Below are positions 20,428 to 29,908 of a DNA stretch of 64,000 nucleotides, one piece after another. Made by a program: the position numbers and the translations under genes. This DNA is from Demequina sediminis (GTDB taxonomy: Bacteria > Actinomycetota > Actinomycetes > Actinomycetales > Demequinaceae). The stretch's first letter is position 1. Every line of letters starts with the position of its first letter. The DNA is taken from assembly GCF_030296675.1 (NCBI RefSeq), contig NZ_AP027736.1, positions 558,001 to 622,000 on the forward strand. Direction: 5' to 3'. Below the pieces are notes generated by a model. That model saw only the letters and a program-made list of their open reading frames with translations. It had not been told where the DNA came from and ran no database searches.

Positions 20428-23400
20428 GTGCATCGTCTTCATGCCATCCGACCATCCGCCGCGATAGCGGCCCTCTCCCTCTTGGTGACCCTCGCCGTGA
20501 CAGCGTCGCCGCTGTCCGTGGCGCAGGCGGCCACCACCACCGTGTCCTCCGTCGACTTCGAGGACGGCACCACCGGAACGTGGACGCAGTCCGGCGGTGA
20601 CGGCTCGACCCTCTCGGTGATCGACGACGACACCAAGGTGGCGTCGATCGCCCGCACGGCCGACTACGTGGGCCTCGAGAGCCCCACGGGCATCTTCGAG
20701 CCCGACACGACCTACACGCTGTCGATGCGCATGCGTCTCGCCGAGGGCACGCCTGGCACGACCTCGGCTCGGTTCGTGATGAAGCCCGACTACACCTGGA
20801 TCGGCAACACCTCTGGAGTGTCCGCGGAGGCATGGACGACCGTGACGGGCCAGTTCACGGTTCCCGCGGGTGCGGATCCAGCGACGCTGAGCGCCTACAT
20901 CGGCACCGGCAATCTCTCCGGCGGCGCGACCGCATACACGTACCTTGTCGACGACATCCTCGTCACCACGACGGAGGACACCGGCGACGGGATCACCGTG
21001 GTGCTGTCGACCGGCTTCGAGGACGGCCTCGATGGCTGGATCGCGCGTGAGGTCGAGGCCGGCAGCCACAGCGTGGCGACGACCACCGACGACGCCCACG
21101 AGGGCGTGCAGTCGGCGGCGGTGACCGCGCGCACGAGCCAGGGCTCGGGAATCGGCTTCCCGATCACGGACGAGCTCACCGCTGGGGTCACGTACGACGT
21201 CACCGCGTGGGTGAGGTTCGGCGAGGGTCAAACGACCGACGACATCGTCCTCTCGCTTGCCCGCACCACGGACGGCACGACGTCCTACGACAACCTGCTC
21301 ACCTTCACCGGCGTCTCCAACTCCGGGTGGACCGAGGTCTCGGGGAGCTTCACGCCCTCGAGCTTCGACACCGCCCTGCTCTACTTCGAGACGGCCTGGG
21401 ACGGAGGGGCGACGGGCAACACGTCGGACTTCTACGTCGATGACATCGAGGTCCGCACGGCGGCTCCGGCCCTGATCCAGGACCTCACGCCGATCAAGGA
21501 CACCGTCCCGTTCCCGATGGGTGTCGCGATCGACAGCCGCGAGACCGTGGGTGCGTCCGCCGAGCTCACGCTCCGTCACTTCGGCCAGATCACGGCCGAG
21601 AACTACATGAAGCCGGAGGCCTGGTACAACGCCGCGGGCGAGTGGTCCCCGAACGCATCCGAGATCGGCGCGGTCATGGACTTCGCGCGAGACAACGGCC
21701 TGGACGTCTACGGACACGTGCTCGTGTGGCACAGCCAGACCCCTGCGTTCTTCTTCCAGCACGAGGACGGCACGCCGCTGACCACCTCGGAGGAGGACAA
21801 GCAGATCCTGCGCGACCGCATGCGCGAGCACATCTTCAACGTGGCCGAGTACCTCTCGACCGGGTGGGGAGAGTTCGGTGGCGACAACCCGGTGACCGCG
21901 TTCGACGTGGTCAACGAGGTCATCGATGACAGCGCCGCGTACGCGGACGGCATGCGCCGCTCGGAGTGGTACCGGATCCTGGGCGAGGAGTTTGTCGACC
22001 TGGCCTTCCAGTACGCCGACGAGGCGTTCAACGAGACCTATGCGGACGCGTCCGCTGACCGTCCCGTGACGCTGTTCATCAACGACTACAACACCGAGCA
22101 GGCGGGCAAGCGTGGACGCTACCTGGCGCTGATCGACCGTCTCCTCGACCGCGGCGCGCCCGTGGATGGAATCGGCCACCAGTTCCACGTCAGCCTCGCG
22201 ATGCCGGTCGAGAACCTCGAGCAGGCGATTGTCGACGCCTCGGAGCTGGGCCTCATCCAGGCCGTCACCGAGTTCGACGTGACCACCGGCGTTCCGGAGT
22301 CGCAGGCCAAGTTCATCGACCAGGGCTACTACTTCCGGGACGCGTTCGACGTGTTCAGGGCGTACGCCAGCGAGATGTTCTCGGTCACCGTGTGGGGTCT
22401 CATCGACTCCCGCTCGTGGCGGGACTCGAGTGGCGGACCGCTCGTATTCGACGATGCCCTGCAGGCCAAGTACGCCTACTACGGCATCGTGGAGCCCGAC
22501 GGTTCCGAGGAGCCGCTGCCTCCGCGATCCCGGACGGCCAACGTGTTCGCCGGCGCCGTGGCGCTCGATGACTCGGCGACGTCCTCGCCGGAGTGGGACC
22601 GCCTGCCCCTGCACAGCCTTGGCTCGGCCGGCGCCTTCCAGCTCCGGTGGAGCGAGGACGCCCTCACCGCCTACGTGACGGTGGACGATGCCGTGGCCGA
22701 GGCCGCGGATGGGGTCGAGATCGAGGTCGGTTCCGCCACCTACGCGGTGGGTCGTGACGGCACGGGCGACGCGCCCGCGGTGGTCACCGAGCGTGGCGAC
22801 GGCTACGACATCGTGGTCGAGGTCCCGCTCGATGGGGCCGCGATCAACGACACCCTGCAGGCCGACGTCCGCGTGGTGGACGGCAGCGAGGTGTCCGGAT
22901 GGAACACGCCGGGCGCCCTCGGCACGCTCACGCTGGTCGAGGAGCTCTCGTTCGCTTCGATCCCCGAGGCGGGCGACGCGCCGGTCATCGACGGCGAGCG
23001 CGACGCGGCGTGGGACGGCGCGGCCGTCCTCACCACGGACAAGGAGGTGTCGGGCACCGGAGGTGCGATCGGCACGTTCCACACGCTGTGGCGTGACCAG
23101 ACCCTGTACATGTACGCGGAGATCGCGGACCCGGTGGTGGATGTCACCGGTTCCGACCCGTGGATCCAGGACTCGGTCGAGATCTACCTCGACGCGGGCA
23201 ACGCCAAGAACGGCGCGTACCGGTACGACGACACGCAGATTCGCATCAACGCGGAGAACGTCGTGTCGTTCGGCACGGGCGACGAGACGTTCCAGGCCAA
23301 CCGAGTCGACTCCGCGACGAGCATCGTCGACGGCGGCTACGTGGTCGAGGTTGCGATCTCGCTCCTCGAGTACGGCGGCGAGGGCACGTTCCACGGCCTC

Positions 23401-24075
23401 GACGTGCAGGTGAACGATGCCGCGGCCGGGGCTCGCCAGGCGATCCGCAACTGGGCGGACCCGACCGGCGCCGGCTACCAGTCGACCGCCCGCTGGGGTG
23501 TCGCCGAGCTCGTGCCGGCGGGCATGCCCTTCTCCGATGTCGACGAGTCCCTCGAGCACTATGAGGCGATTCAGTGGATGTGGGAGAACGGTCTCACGAC
23601 GGGCTTCTCGGACGGCACCTTCCGTCCGTACGCCCCGATCGGCCGCGACGCGATCGCCGCGTTCCTCTACCGCCTCGAGGCCCCCGAGGGCTACGAGGCA
23701 CCCACGACCCCGGTGTTCTCCGACGTGACTCCCACGAGCACGGAGTTCTACACCGAGATCAGCTGGATGGGGGAGAGCGGCATCTCGCAGGGATTCTCCG
23801 ACGGCACCTACCGTCCCCTGAGTCGCACCTCTCGCGACGCGATGGCGGCGTTCCTCTACCGTCTCGCCGAGGTCGACGGGTATGAGGCGCCGGCGACGCC
23901 GCTGTTCAGCGACGTCACCGCGTCCGGCTCGGAGTTCTACACCGAGATCAGCTGGCTCGCGGAGGCAGGCATCAGCACCGGCTGGTCGGACGGCACGTTC
24001 CGGCCGCTGCGGCCGGTGACGCGCGACGCCTTCGCGGCATTCCTCTACCGCTACATGGAAGGAGGCGATTCCTGA
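20428..24075 (+). CDS. Secreted multidomain GH10 endo-xylanase with SLH repeats
   Basis: 1215 residues, starting at GTG 20428 behind aaaggag. A signal peptide (about 1-34, ending AQA) is followed by two carbohydrate-binding modules of the CBM4/9 type (about 38-175 and 190-345). The GH10 catalytic domain spans about 350-690, with acid/base Glu497 (FDVVNEV) and nucleophile Glu615 (VTEFDV). Two CBM9-like regions follow (about 700-835 and 840-1030). Three S-layer-homology repeats (1034-1215, such as GFSDGTFRPYAPIGRDA) end the protein. It hydrolyses xylan at the cell surface; the SLH repeats should hold it on wall polymers. Confidence 0.93.
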   Translation: MHRLHAIRPSAAIAALSLLVTLAVTASPLSVAQAATTTVSSVDFEDGTTGTWTQSGGDGSTLSVIDDDTKVASIARTADYVGLESPTGIFEPDTTYTLSMRMRLAEGTPGTTSARFVMKPDYTWIGNTSGVSAEAWTTVTGQFTVPAGADPATLSAYIGTGNLSGGATAYTYLVDDILVTTTEDTGDGITVVLSTGFEDGLDGWIAREVEAGSHSVATTTDDAHEGVQSAAVTARTSQGSGIGFPITDELTAGVTYDVTAWVRFGEGQTTDDIVLSLARTTDGTTSYDNLLTFTGVSNSGWTEVSGSFTPSSFDTALLYFETAWDGGATGNTSDFYVDDIEVRTAAPALIQDLTPIKDTVPFPMGVAIDSRETVGASAELTLRHFGQITAENYMKPEAWYNAAGEWSPNASEIGAVMDFARDNGLDVYGHVLVWHSQTPAFFFQHEDGTPLTTSEEDKQILRDRMREHIFNVAEYLSTGWGEFGGDNPVTAFDVVNEVIDDSAAYADGMRRSEWYRILGEEFVDLAFQYADEAFNETYADASADRPVTLFINDYNTEQAGKRGRYLALIDRLLDRGAPVDGIGHQFHVSLAMPVENLEQAIVDASELGLIQAVTEFDVTTGVPESQAKFIDQGYYFRDAFDVFRAYASEMFSVTVWGLIDSRSWRDSSGGPLVFDDALQAKYAYYGIVEPDGSEEPLPPRSRTANVFAGAVALDDSATSSPEWDRLPLHSLGSAGAFQLRWSEDALTAYVTVDDAVAEAADGVEIEVGSATYAVGRDGTGDAPAVVTERGDGYDIVVEVPLDGAAINDTLQADVRVVDGSEVSGWNTPGALGTLTLVEELSFASIPEAGDAPVIDGERDAAWDGAAVLTTDKEVSGTGGAIGTFHTLWRDQTLYMYAEIADPVVDVTGSDPWIQDSVEIYLDAGNAKNGAYRYDDTQIRINAENVVSFGTGDETFQANRVDSATSIVDGGYVVEVAISLLEYGGEGTFHGLDVQVNDAAAGARQAIRNWADPTGAGYQSTARWGVAELVPAGMPFSDVDESLEHYEAIQWMWENGLTTGFSDGTFRPYAPIGRDAIAAFLYRLEAPEGYEAPTTPVFSDVTPTSTEFYTEISWMGESGISQGFSDGTYRPLSRTSRDAMAAFLYRLAEVDGYEAPATPLFSDVTASGSEFYTEISWLAEAGISTGWSDGTFRPLRPVTRDAFAAFLYRYMEGGDS

Positions 24076-24098
24076 ACTGACTTCTCCTCCTTAAGACG

Positions 24099-24137
24099 GC
24101 GCGCCGCCATCCCCACCGCCTGGGGGTGGCGGCGCGC
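24099..24137. terminator. Terminator between the xylanase gene and the DnaQ/GIY-YIG gene
   Basis: 16-bp stem gcgcgccgccatcccc / gggggtggcggcgcgc with one G-U pair. It lies between two convergent genes and can serve both. Confidence 0.83.
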
Positions 24138-24142
24138 TTCCG

Positions 24143-25863
24143 TCACGTGCGGCGCAGGACGCCCGTCACGGTCCGGTCCGCGCGCCGCGCGTCGACCCAG
24201 CGTGCGTGACGGCCCGCGCCGTCGACGGGGCTCGACCACTCGCCGTCGACGTAGAGCAGGCGCGTGCCGGGGGTCTCGATCCACCGCGACACGAGCTCGC
24301 GCTCCTCGACCAGGACCGGTGAGTCGACACCGAGGTCGGACGTCAGGGCGCGAAGGCGGTCTGCCGCCTCCCACACGCCGGCCCGCACGCGCTCCGAACC
24401 CACGAGCGCTCCACGGCGCACGGCGACCACGTCCCACCATTCGCCGTCGGGGCGCACCGCGACGATCGAACACCGCGCGAGCGAGCCGAGCCGCTGCGCG
24501 CGCATCGCGCCGTCGACCACCGCGCTCACCCCGTCCCTCAGCTCGGCCGCGCGCTCGTAGTCAAGGCCGGCGGCATGATCGGCAATCTGGCGCTCGACCA
24601 CCGAGACCACGGTCGTGGGGTCCCTCTCGAGGGCTTCGCGAGCCGCGCGGGCCGTGGCGTCGTAGCCCGAGTCGGCCCCCGCACGCACGGGGCGGCGCAG
24701 GCGCCGAGGTCCTTGAGCAGGCACGCGCGCGCGGAGGCGCGCGGGGTGATCGGCAGCCTCGTGGTGCAGGTCCGCACGCCGATCGCCCCTTGCAGCACCT
24801 CGATCGCCAGGCGTGCGTCGGTGGCGGATCTCATGGGCCCGAGCGCTCCTGACGGCCCCTCGACCCCGCGTGTCACGCTCAGCCGCGGGTAGCGCTCCTC
24901 GGTGAGTCGCACCCACGAGGTGCGCTCGGGTCGCGCCGATCGCCGGTTGTAGCGGGGCCGATGCTCGGCGATGAGTCGCACCTCGCGCACGTTCGCCTCG
25001 AGTTCGGTCGCGCAGACGATCGTGTCGACGCCGACCGCGAGCTCGAGCATGTCGCGCACCGAGCGGCGCTGTTCTCCCGTGGTGAAGTAGGACTTGACGC
25101 GTGCGCGCAGGTTCTTGGAGGTGCCCACGTAGAGGCGCTCGCCGCGCGGCCCGCGGAAGGTGTAGACGCCGGGCTTGCTGGGCACCGCCGCCGCCATCGC
25201 CGACTTCTTGCGGATGCGCTCGGGCATCGGATTGCGCAGCGACTCGAGGTCCTCGCGGTGCGTGATGCCGAACGCGGCCACCCGCTCGAGCATCCTGTGC
25301 AGGATCTCCGAGGTCGCTCGCGCGTCCTCGAGGGCCCTGTGGTTGGGCTCGACGGCGGTGCCGAACACGCGCGCCAGCGTCGACAGCTTCTTATTGGGCG
25401 CCTCTTCCTTGGTGGTCGCGCGGCGGGCGAGCGTCACGGTGTCGACCACCTGGTTGCCCGGCCACCGGTATCCGTGCGCGCGGCACGCGGCGCGCAGGAA
25501 GCCGGTGTCGAACGGGGCATTGTGGGCCACGAGCACCGCGTCCCCGAGGAACTCGAGGAACGCGGGAAGGACGGCCTCGATGCGCGGGGCCGCGCTCACC
25601 ATGACATCCGTGATGCCGGTGAGCGCCACGATCATGGGCGGAATGGGCGCACCCGGATCGACGAGAGTCTGGAACTCGCCGATCACCTCACCGCCGCGCG
25701 TCTTGACCGCGCCGATCTCGGTGATCGCGGCGGCTCCGGGCGACGTGCCGGTGGTCTCGAGGTCGACCACCACGAAGGTGGTCTGCGACAGGGGCTCGCC
25801 GATGTCCTCGAAGGACCGCTGCGTGGGCAACAGCTCCTCGATCGAGGCGGGGGGCGACGTCAT
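24143..25863 (-). CDS. DnaQ-family exonuclease fused to UvrC-type GIY-YIG nuclease domain (one-base frameshift)
   Basis: About 573 residues after repair. N-terminal DEDDh exonuclease: VVVDLETTGTSPGAAAITEIGAV (Exo I), VAHNAPFDTGFL (Exo II), NHRALEDARAT (Exo III). Next a GIY-YIG domain (KPGVYTFRGPRGERLYVGTSKNLRARV) and a UvrC-like Cys-containing region (ACLLKDLGACAAPCV). The frame breaks in the C run at 24676-24680; one more base joins CVRGA to DSGYDATARAAREAL. This fusion is a known actinobacterial family, likely in DNA repair. The ATG at 25863 follows a taccgt box by 6 nt. Confidence 0.88.
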
Positions 25864-26033
25864 GCGATGACGGTACGTCAGCGCTCAGACATCACCGCGC
25901 ATCGTCCTCTCACCAGGCCGTACAGCGTGATGTCAGACCCTCTCCCTAGCGTGGCAAGCACGGTGACCGCATGGTCTCCGCCGGAGCTGCGCACGAGCGC
26001 CACGCACCGGCACGAGGTGAAGGGAGTGCAGCC

Positions 26034-26234
26034 ATGCTGATCGACTGTGGAACGTGCGAGATGCGCGGACGCGAGTGCGGGGACTGTGTGGTGTCGTTTC
26101 TCACGATCGAGGTGCGGCCGAGCGACCGGTCGAGCGTCGAGCTTGATGCCGACCAGTCGAGCGCGCTGTCTGCCTTGGCGGAGGGAGGGCTCGTTCCTCC
26201 TCTGCGTCTGGTGCAGCCACCGCGCGCGAGCTGA
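26034..26234 (+). CDS. Small conserved actinobacterial Cys-rich protein
   Basis: 66 residues. It begins MLIDCGTCEMRGRECGDCVV, giving two CxxC-like pairs that could bind zinc, and ends with the conserved-looking AEGGLVPPLRLV. I recognise the overall pattern (C-x2-C, then C-x2-C-V-V, then LVPPLRL) from many actinobacterial genomes, where its function is unknown. The start at 26034 is chosen because the conserved part begins there. It sits alone between two minus-strand genes. Confidence 0.7.
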   Translation: MLIDCGTCEMRGRECGDCVVSFLTIEVRPSDRSSVELDADQSSALSALAEGGLVPPLRLVQPPRAS

Positions 26235-26263
26235 CCTGAGACGCACGGACCGGGGAAGCGCTC

Positions 26264-28057
26264 CTACTGAGCGCCCTCGGTGTAGAGCGCCTCGACGTCA
26301 TCCGCGAAGTCACGGAGCACCTGACCGCGCTTGAGCTTGAGCGAGGGCGTGAGGTAGCCGTTGTCGACGGTGAAGTCGTCGGCGAGGATCTCCCAGCGCC
26401 GGATCGACTCGGCGCGCGACACCGCGCGGTTGGCGCGCGCGACCGCCTTCTCGAGGTGCTCGCGCACCACGGGGTGCGCGGCCGCCTCTGCCACGGTCAT
26501 CGCCGGCAGGCCCTTGCCCGACAACCAGGCAGGAAGCGCCTCGGCATCGAGCGTGAGCAGAGCGCCGATGAACGGCTTGCCGTCTCCCACGACGACGCAC
26601 TGGCTGATGAGCGCATAACTACGGAGCCGGTCCTCGAGCACCGCAGGAGCGACGTTCTTGCCGCCGGCGGTGACGATGATCTCCTTCTTGCGGCCCGTGA
26701 TGTACAGGTAGCCCTCGTCGTCCTGGTGGCCGATGTCTCCGGTGTGGAACCACCCGTCGACGATCGCCTCCGCCGTGGCCTCGGCGTTGTGGTGATAGCC
26801 GGCGAACAGCATGTCGCCGCGCATGAGGATCTCGCCGTCGTCGGCGATCCGCACCTCGAAGCCGGGCAGGGCTGCGCCCACCGAGCCGATCTTCGACAGG
26901 CGGGTGCGGTTGACGTGCGACGCGGCCGTCACCTCGGTCAGCCCGTATCCCTCAAGGACCTGGAGTCCCAGTCCGTTGTAGAAGTGGCCGAGTCGCTCAC
27001 CGAGCGGCGCCGACCCCGAGATCGCGTGGCGCGCACGGCCGCCCAGCACCTCGCGAATCTTGGACAGCACGAGCCGGTCGGCGACCGCGTGGCGCGCCTT
27101 GAGCGCGAGGGAGGGCCCGGTGGGAGTCGCGAGCGCGCGCGAGAAGTCGATCGACTGCTTCGCTGCCCACCGGAAGATCTTCACCTTGCCGCCCGCGGCG
27201 GCCTTCTGCTCGGCGGAGTTGTAGACCTTTTCGAAGACCCGCGGCACCGCGAGGATGAGCGTGGGCTTGAAGGACGCGAAGTACGGCACCAGCTTCTTGG
27301 CGTCGGGGCAGTACCCGATCACGGTCCCCGAGGCCAGTAGCGCGACCTCCACCAGCCGCGCAAGCGAGTGCGCGAGCGTGAGGAACAGCACCGTGCTCGC
27401 GCCCTCCCCGAAGAGCACGTCGTGGAGCTCGTCCTGAATGCCGTAGGTGTGTCGCACGAAGTTGAAGTGCGTGAGCGTCACGCCCTTGGGGCGGCCGGTG
27501 GTGCCCGACGTGTAGATGATGGTGGCCGGGCTGTCCAGCGTCGCGAGCGCCGCCCGCTGCTCGACCACGGAGTCGGGGATGCCCACGCCGGCGTCCCTGA
27601 GGTCGTCCAGCGCGCCCTCGTCGATCACGAGGATGTCGCGCACCGGGCTCTCGGAATCGCCCGCGACCGTGCGCGCCAGCTCGGCATGCGCCGCAGTCTC
27701 GACCACGAGCAGAGAGATCTCGGCGTCGGAGGTGATCCAGTCGATCTGCGCGCTCGACGAGGTGTCGTAGATCGGCACCGGCAGCGCCCCGACCGTCCAG
27801 ATCGCGACGTCGAGGATGCTCCACTCGATGCGCGTGCGGGCCATGAGCCCCACGCTCTGACCCGGCTCGACGCCGCGCGCGATGAGGCCCTTGGCGACCG
27901 CGGTGACCCGCGCCTGGGCCTCGGCTCCCGTGACGTCGTGCCACCGGTCCTCGGAGTCGGCGTAGCGCATGACCACCGCGTCGGCGTGGCGGCGCCACGA
28001 CTCGGCGATGAGTGCTGCGATGTTCGGCGCGTAGTCCGCGCGCGCGGGCTGGCTCAT
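26264..28057 (-). CDS. Long-chain-fatty-acid--CoA ligase (AMP-forming, FadD15-like)
   Basis: 597 residues of the ANL superfamily. Motifs: IIYTSGTTGRPKGVTLTH (P-loop A3), GYGLTEV (A5), GWFHTGDIGHQDDEGYLYITG (A7/A8) and LTPSLKLKR with the late catalytic lysine. It activates fatty acids to acyl-CoA through an acyl-adenylate in the cytoplasm. The lysophosphatidate acyltransferase 1 kb away, divergently transcribed past glk, fits a lipid-synthesis context. Chain-length preference cannot be judged from sequence. Confidence 0.93.
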   Translation of the reverse strand: MSQPARADYAPNIAALIAESWRRHADAVVMRYADSEDRWHDVTGAEAQARVTAVAKGLIARGVEPGQSVGLMARTRIEWSILDVAIWTVGALPVPIYDTSSSAQIDWITSDAEISLLVVETAAHAELARTVAGDSESPVRDILVIDEGALDDLRDAGVGIPDSVVEQRAALATLDSPATIIYTSGTTGRPKGVTLTHFNFVRHTYGIQDELHDVLFGEGASTVLFLTLAHSLARLVEVALLASGTVIGYCPDAKKLVPYFASFKPTLILAVPRVFEKVYNSAEQKAAAGGKVKIFRWAAKQSIDFSRALATPTGPSLALKARHAVADRLVLSKIREVLGGRARHAISGSAPLGERLGHFYNGLGLQVLEGYGLTEVTAASHVNRTRLSKIGSVGAALPGFEVRIADDGEILMRGDMLFAGYHHNAEATAEAIVDGWFHTGDIGHQDDEGYLYITGRKKEIIVTAGGKNVAPAVLEDRLRSYALISQCVVVGDGKPFIGALLTLDAEALPAWLSGKGLPAMTVAEAAAHPVVREHLEKAVARANRAVSRAESIRRWEILADDFTVDNGYLTPSLKLKRGQVLRDFADDVEALYTEGAQ

Positions 28058-28141
28058 GAGGCGTGACTCCAGTGACAGTAGGTGGGACCCTCACAAGATA
28101 GCCTTGACGAAGTCCCAGGGAAGTGGAAGGCGACACACAGC

Positions 28142-29104
28142 ATGCATGCAATCGGCGTAGACATCGGCGGCACCAAGATCGCGGTCGGTGTGGTGGACGA
28201 GGACGGCAGGATCGTCGCGAAGACCAAGCGCAAGACCAAGCCGCAGGACCCGGCGGGCATCGATGCCGCAATCGCCGATGCCGTGGCCGAGCTCGCGGTC
28301 GATCACGAGTTTCACTCGGTGGGCCTCGCGGCCGCCGGCTTCGTGTCCTCCGACCAGGAGCACGTCCTGTTCGCTCCCAACATCGCGTGGCGCGACTATC
28401 CGCTCGCGGCCAACGTGCGCGCGCTGCTGGGTCGCGATGATGTCGCGGTGGTCGTGGAAAACGATGCGAACGCGGCCGGGTGGGCGGAATTCGCCTTCGG
28501 CGCCGCGCGCGACGTGCAGCACATGGTGCTGCTCACGATCGGCACCGGTCTGGGTGCGGCGATGGTGGTCGACGGCAAGCTCGTGCGCGGCGCGTACGGC
28601 TTCGCCGCCGAGCTCGGCCACCTGCGCGTGGTGCCCGGCGGGCACTCGTGCGGCTGCGGACTGCGCGGCTGCTGGGAGCAGTACGCGTCGGGTTCCGCGC
28701 TGACGCGCGAGGCGCGCCGCGCCGCTATCGAGCGTCCCGTGCGTGCCGCCGCGCTCCTCGAGCTCGCCGGCGGCGACCCGTCCGCGATCACCGGCCCGCA
28801 GGTGACCCAGGTCGCCGTCGCGGGCGACGACCTCGGCATCGAGCTGCTCGCGGAGCTCGGGCGTTGGATCGGCGAGGGCTGTGCCTCGCTCGCCGCGGCG
28901 CTCGACCCCGAGCTCTTCGTGATCGGCGGCGGCGTCATCGCGGCCGGCGACCTCCTGCTTGGCTCGGCACGCCACGCCTTCGAGGAGAACCTGCCCGCGC
29001 GTGGACACCGTCCGATCGTGCCGATCGTGCCCGCGCAGATGGGCAATGACGCGGGAATCGTGGGTGCGGCCGACCTCGCACGCATCGCCTCCGCCCGCCG
29101 GTGA
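28142..29104 (+). CDS. glk: ROK-family glucokinase
   Basis: 320 residues. ATP-binding DIGGTKIAVGVVDEDG lies at the N-terminus; the catalytic segment VENDANAAGWAEF contains the base Asp. The ROK zinc motif is G-H-L-R-V-V-P-G-G-H-S-C-G-C-G-L-R-G-C, giving the CxCGxxGC cluster. It phosphorylates glucose in the first step of glycolysis. The start is ATG 28142 (MHAIGVDIGG). Followed 7 bp later by the acyltransferase gene, then pfp. Confidence 0.93.
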   Translation: MHAIGVDIGGTKIAVGVVDEDGRIVAKTKRKTKPQDPAGIDAAIADAVAELAVDHEFHSVGLAAAGFVSSDQEHVLFAPNIAWRDYPLAANVRALLGRDDVAVVVENDANAAGWAEFAFGAARDVQHMVLLTIGTGLGAAMVVDGKLVRGAYGFAAELGHLRVVPGGHSCGCGLRGCWEQYASGSALTREARRAAIERPVRAAALLELAGGDPSAITGPQVTQVAVAGDDLGIELLAELGRWIGEGCASLAAALDPELFVIGGGVIAAGDLLLGSARHAFEENLPARGHRPIVPIVPAQMGNDAGIVGAADLARIASARR

Positions 29105-29111
29105 GGAACAC

Positions 29112-29825
29112 ATGAGCGACACGTACTACCGACTCTTTAAGCACGTCCTGCTCGGCCCGCCGCTCAAGGCGATCTATAAGCCGTGGGTCGAGGGTGCGGA
29201 GAACGTTCCCGAGACGGGAGGCGCGATCCTCGCGTCGAACCATCTGTCGTTCTCCGACTCGGTGTGGCTTCCGCTCGTCATCTCGCGCAAGGTGGTCTTC
29301 CTGGGCAAGGAGGAGTACTTCACCGGCAAGGGGCCCAAGGGCTTCGCGACGCGCGCCTTCATGGAGGGCGTGGGCACGATTCCGGTCCACCGCGGAGGCG
29401 GGCGCGCGTCCGAGGCCGCGCTGCGGACAGGGCTTCAGGTGCTGCAGGGCGGCGAGCTGCTGGGGATCTACCCCGAGGGCACGCGCAGCCCCGATGGCCG
29501 CCTCTATCGTGGCAAGTCCGGCGCGGCGCGACTCGCGATCGAGTCGGGCGCTCCCGTCATTCCCGTCGCCATGATCGACACGCACATCGCCCAGCCGATC
29601 GGCCAGAAGGTGCCGTCGCGCCACCCGATCGGCGCCCGCATCGGCGCCCCGATCAGCCTCGCGGAGTTCCAGGGACGCCAGTCCGACCGTGCCGCCCTGC
29701 GCGAGGCAACGGACCGCATCATGCAGGCGATCAGGGAGCTGTCGGGCCAGGAGTATGTCGACCGCGACGCCGCCATCGTCAAGCGCGAGCTTGCCAAGCA
29801 GGCCCGCGAGGAGGCGGGGGAGTAG
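29112..29825 (+). CDS. 1-acyl-sn-glycerol-3-phosphate acyltransferase (PlsC-like)
   Basis: 237 residues. It has the HX4D catalytic motif (SNHLSFSD), the substrate-binding motif YPEGTRSPDG and the later VIPVAM block, all in the order expected for PlsC enzymes. It adds the second acyl chain to lysophosphatidate at the membrane. No clear N-terminal transmembrane helix, as in many actinobacterial members. It lies 7 bp downstream of glk, so probably one transcript. Confidence 0.9.
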   Translation: MSDTYYRLFKHVLLGPPLKAIYKPWVEGAENVPETGGAILASNHLSFSDSVWLPLVISRKVVFLGKEEYFTGKGPKGFATRAFMEGVGTIPVHRGGGRASEAALRTGLQVLQGGELLGIYPEGTRSPDGRLYRGKSGAARLAIESGAPVIPVAMIDTHIAQPIGQKVPSRHPIGARIGAPISLAEFQGRQSDRAALREATDRIMQAIRELSGQEYVDRDAAIVKRELAKQAREEAGE

Positions 29826-29908
29826 GTCCCCCGTCCCGGTCTCGCGCGCGTGTGCGCGCACCTAGAATGAGCCAAGAAATCCGCACGTTACCCATCGAAA
29901 GGTTCGTC

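Noticed and set aside
20332-23559. 1075-codon open frame antisense to the xylanase
   Set aside because: A GC-rich shadow frame. The sense strand has signal peptide, GH10 active-site and SLH motifs; the antisense product is low-complexity Arg/Gly/Val with no domain.
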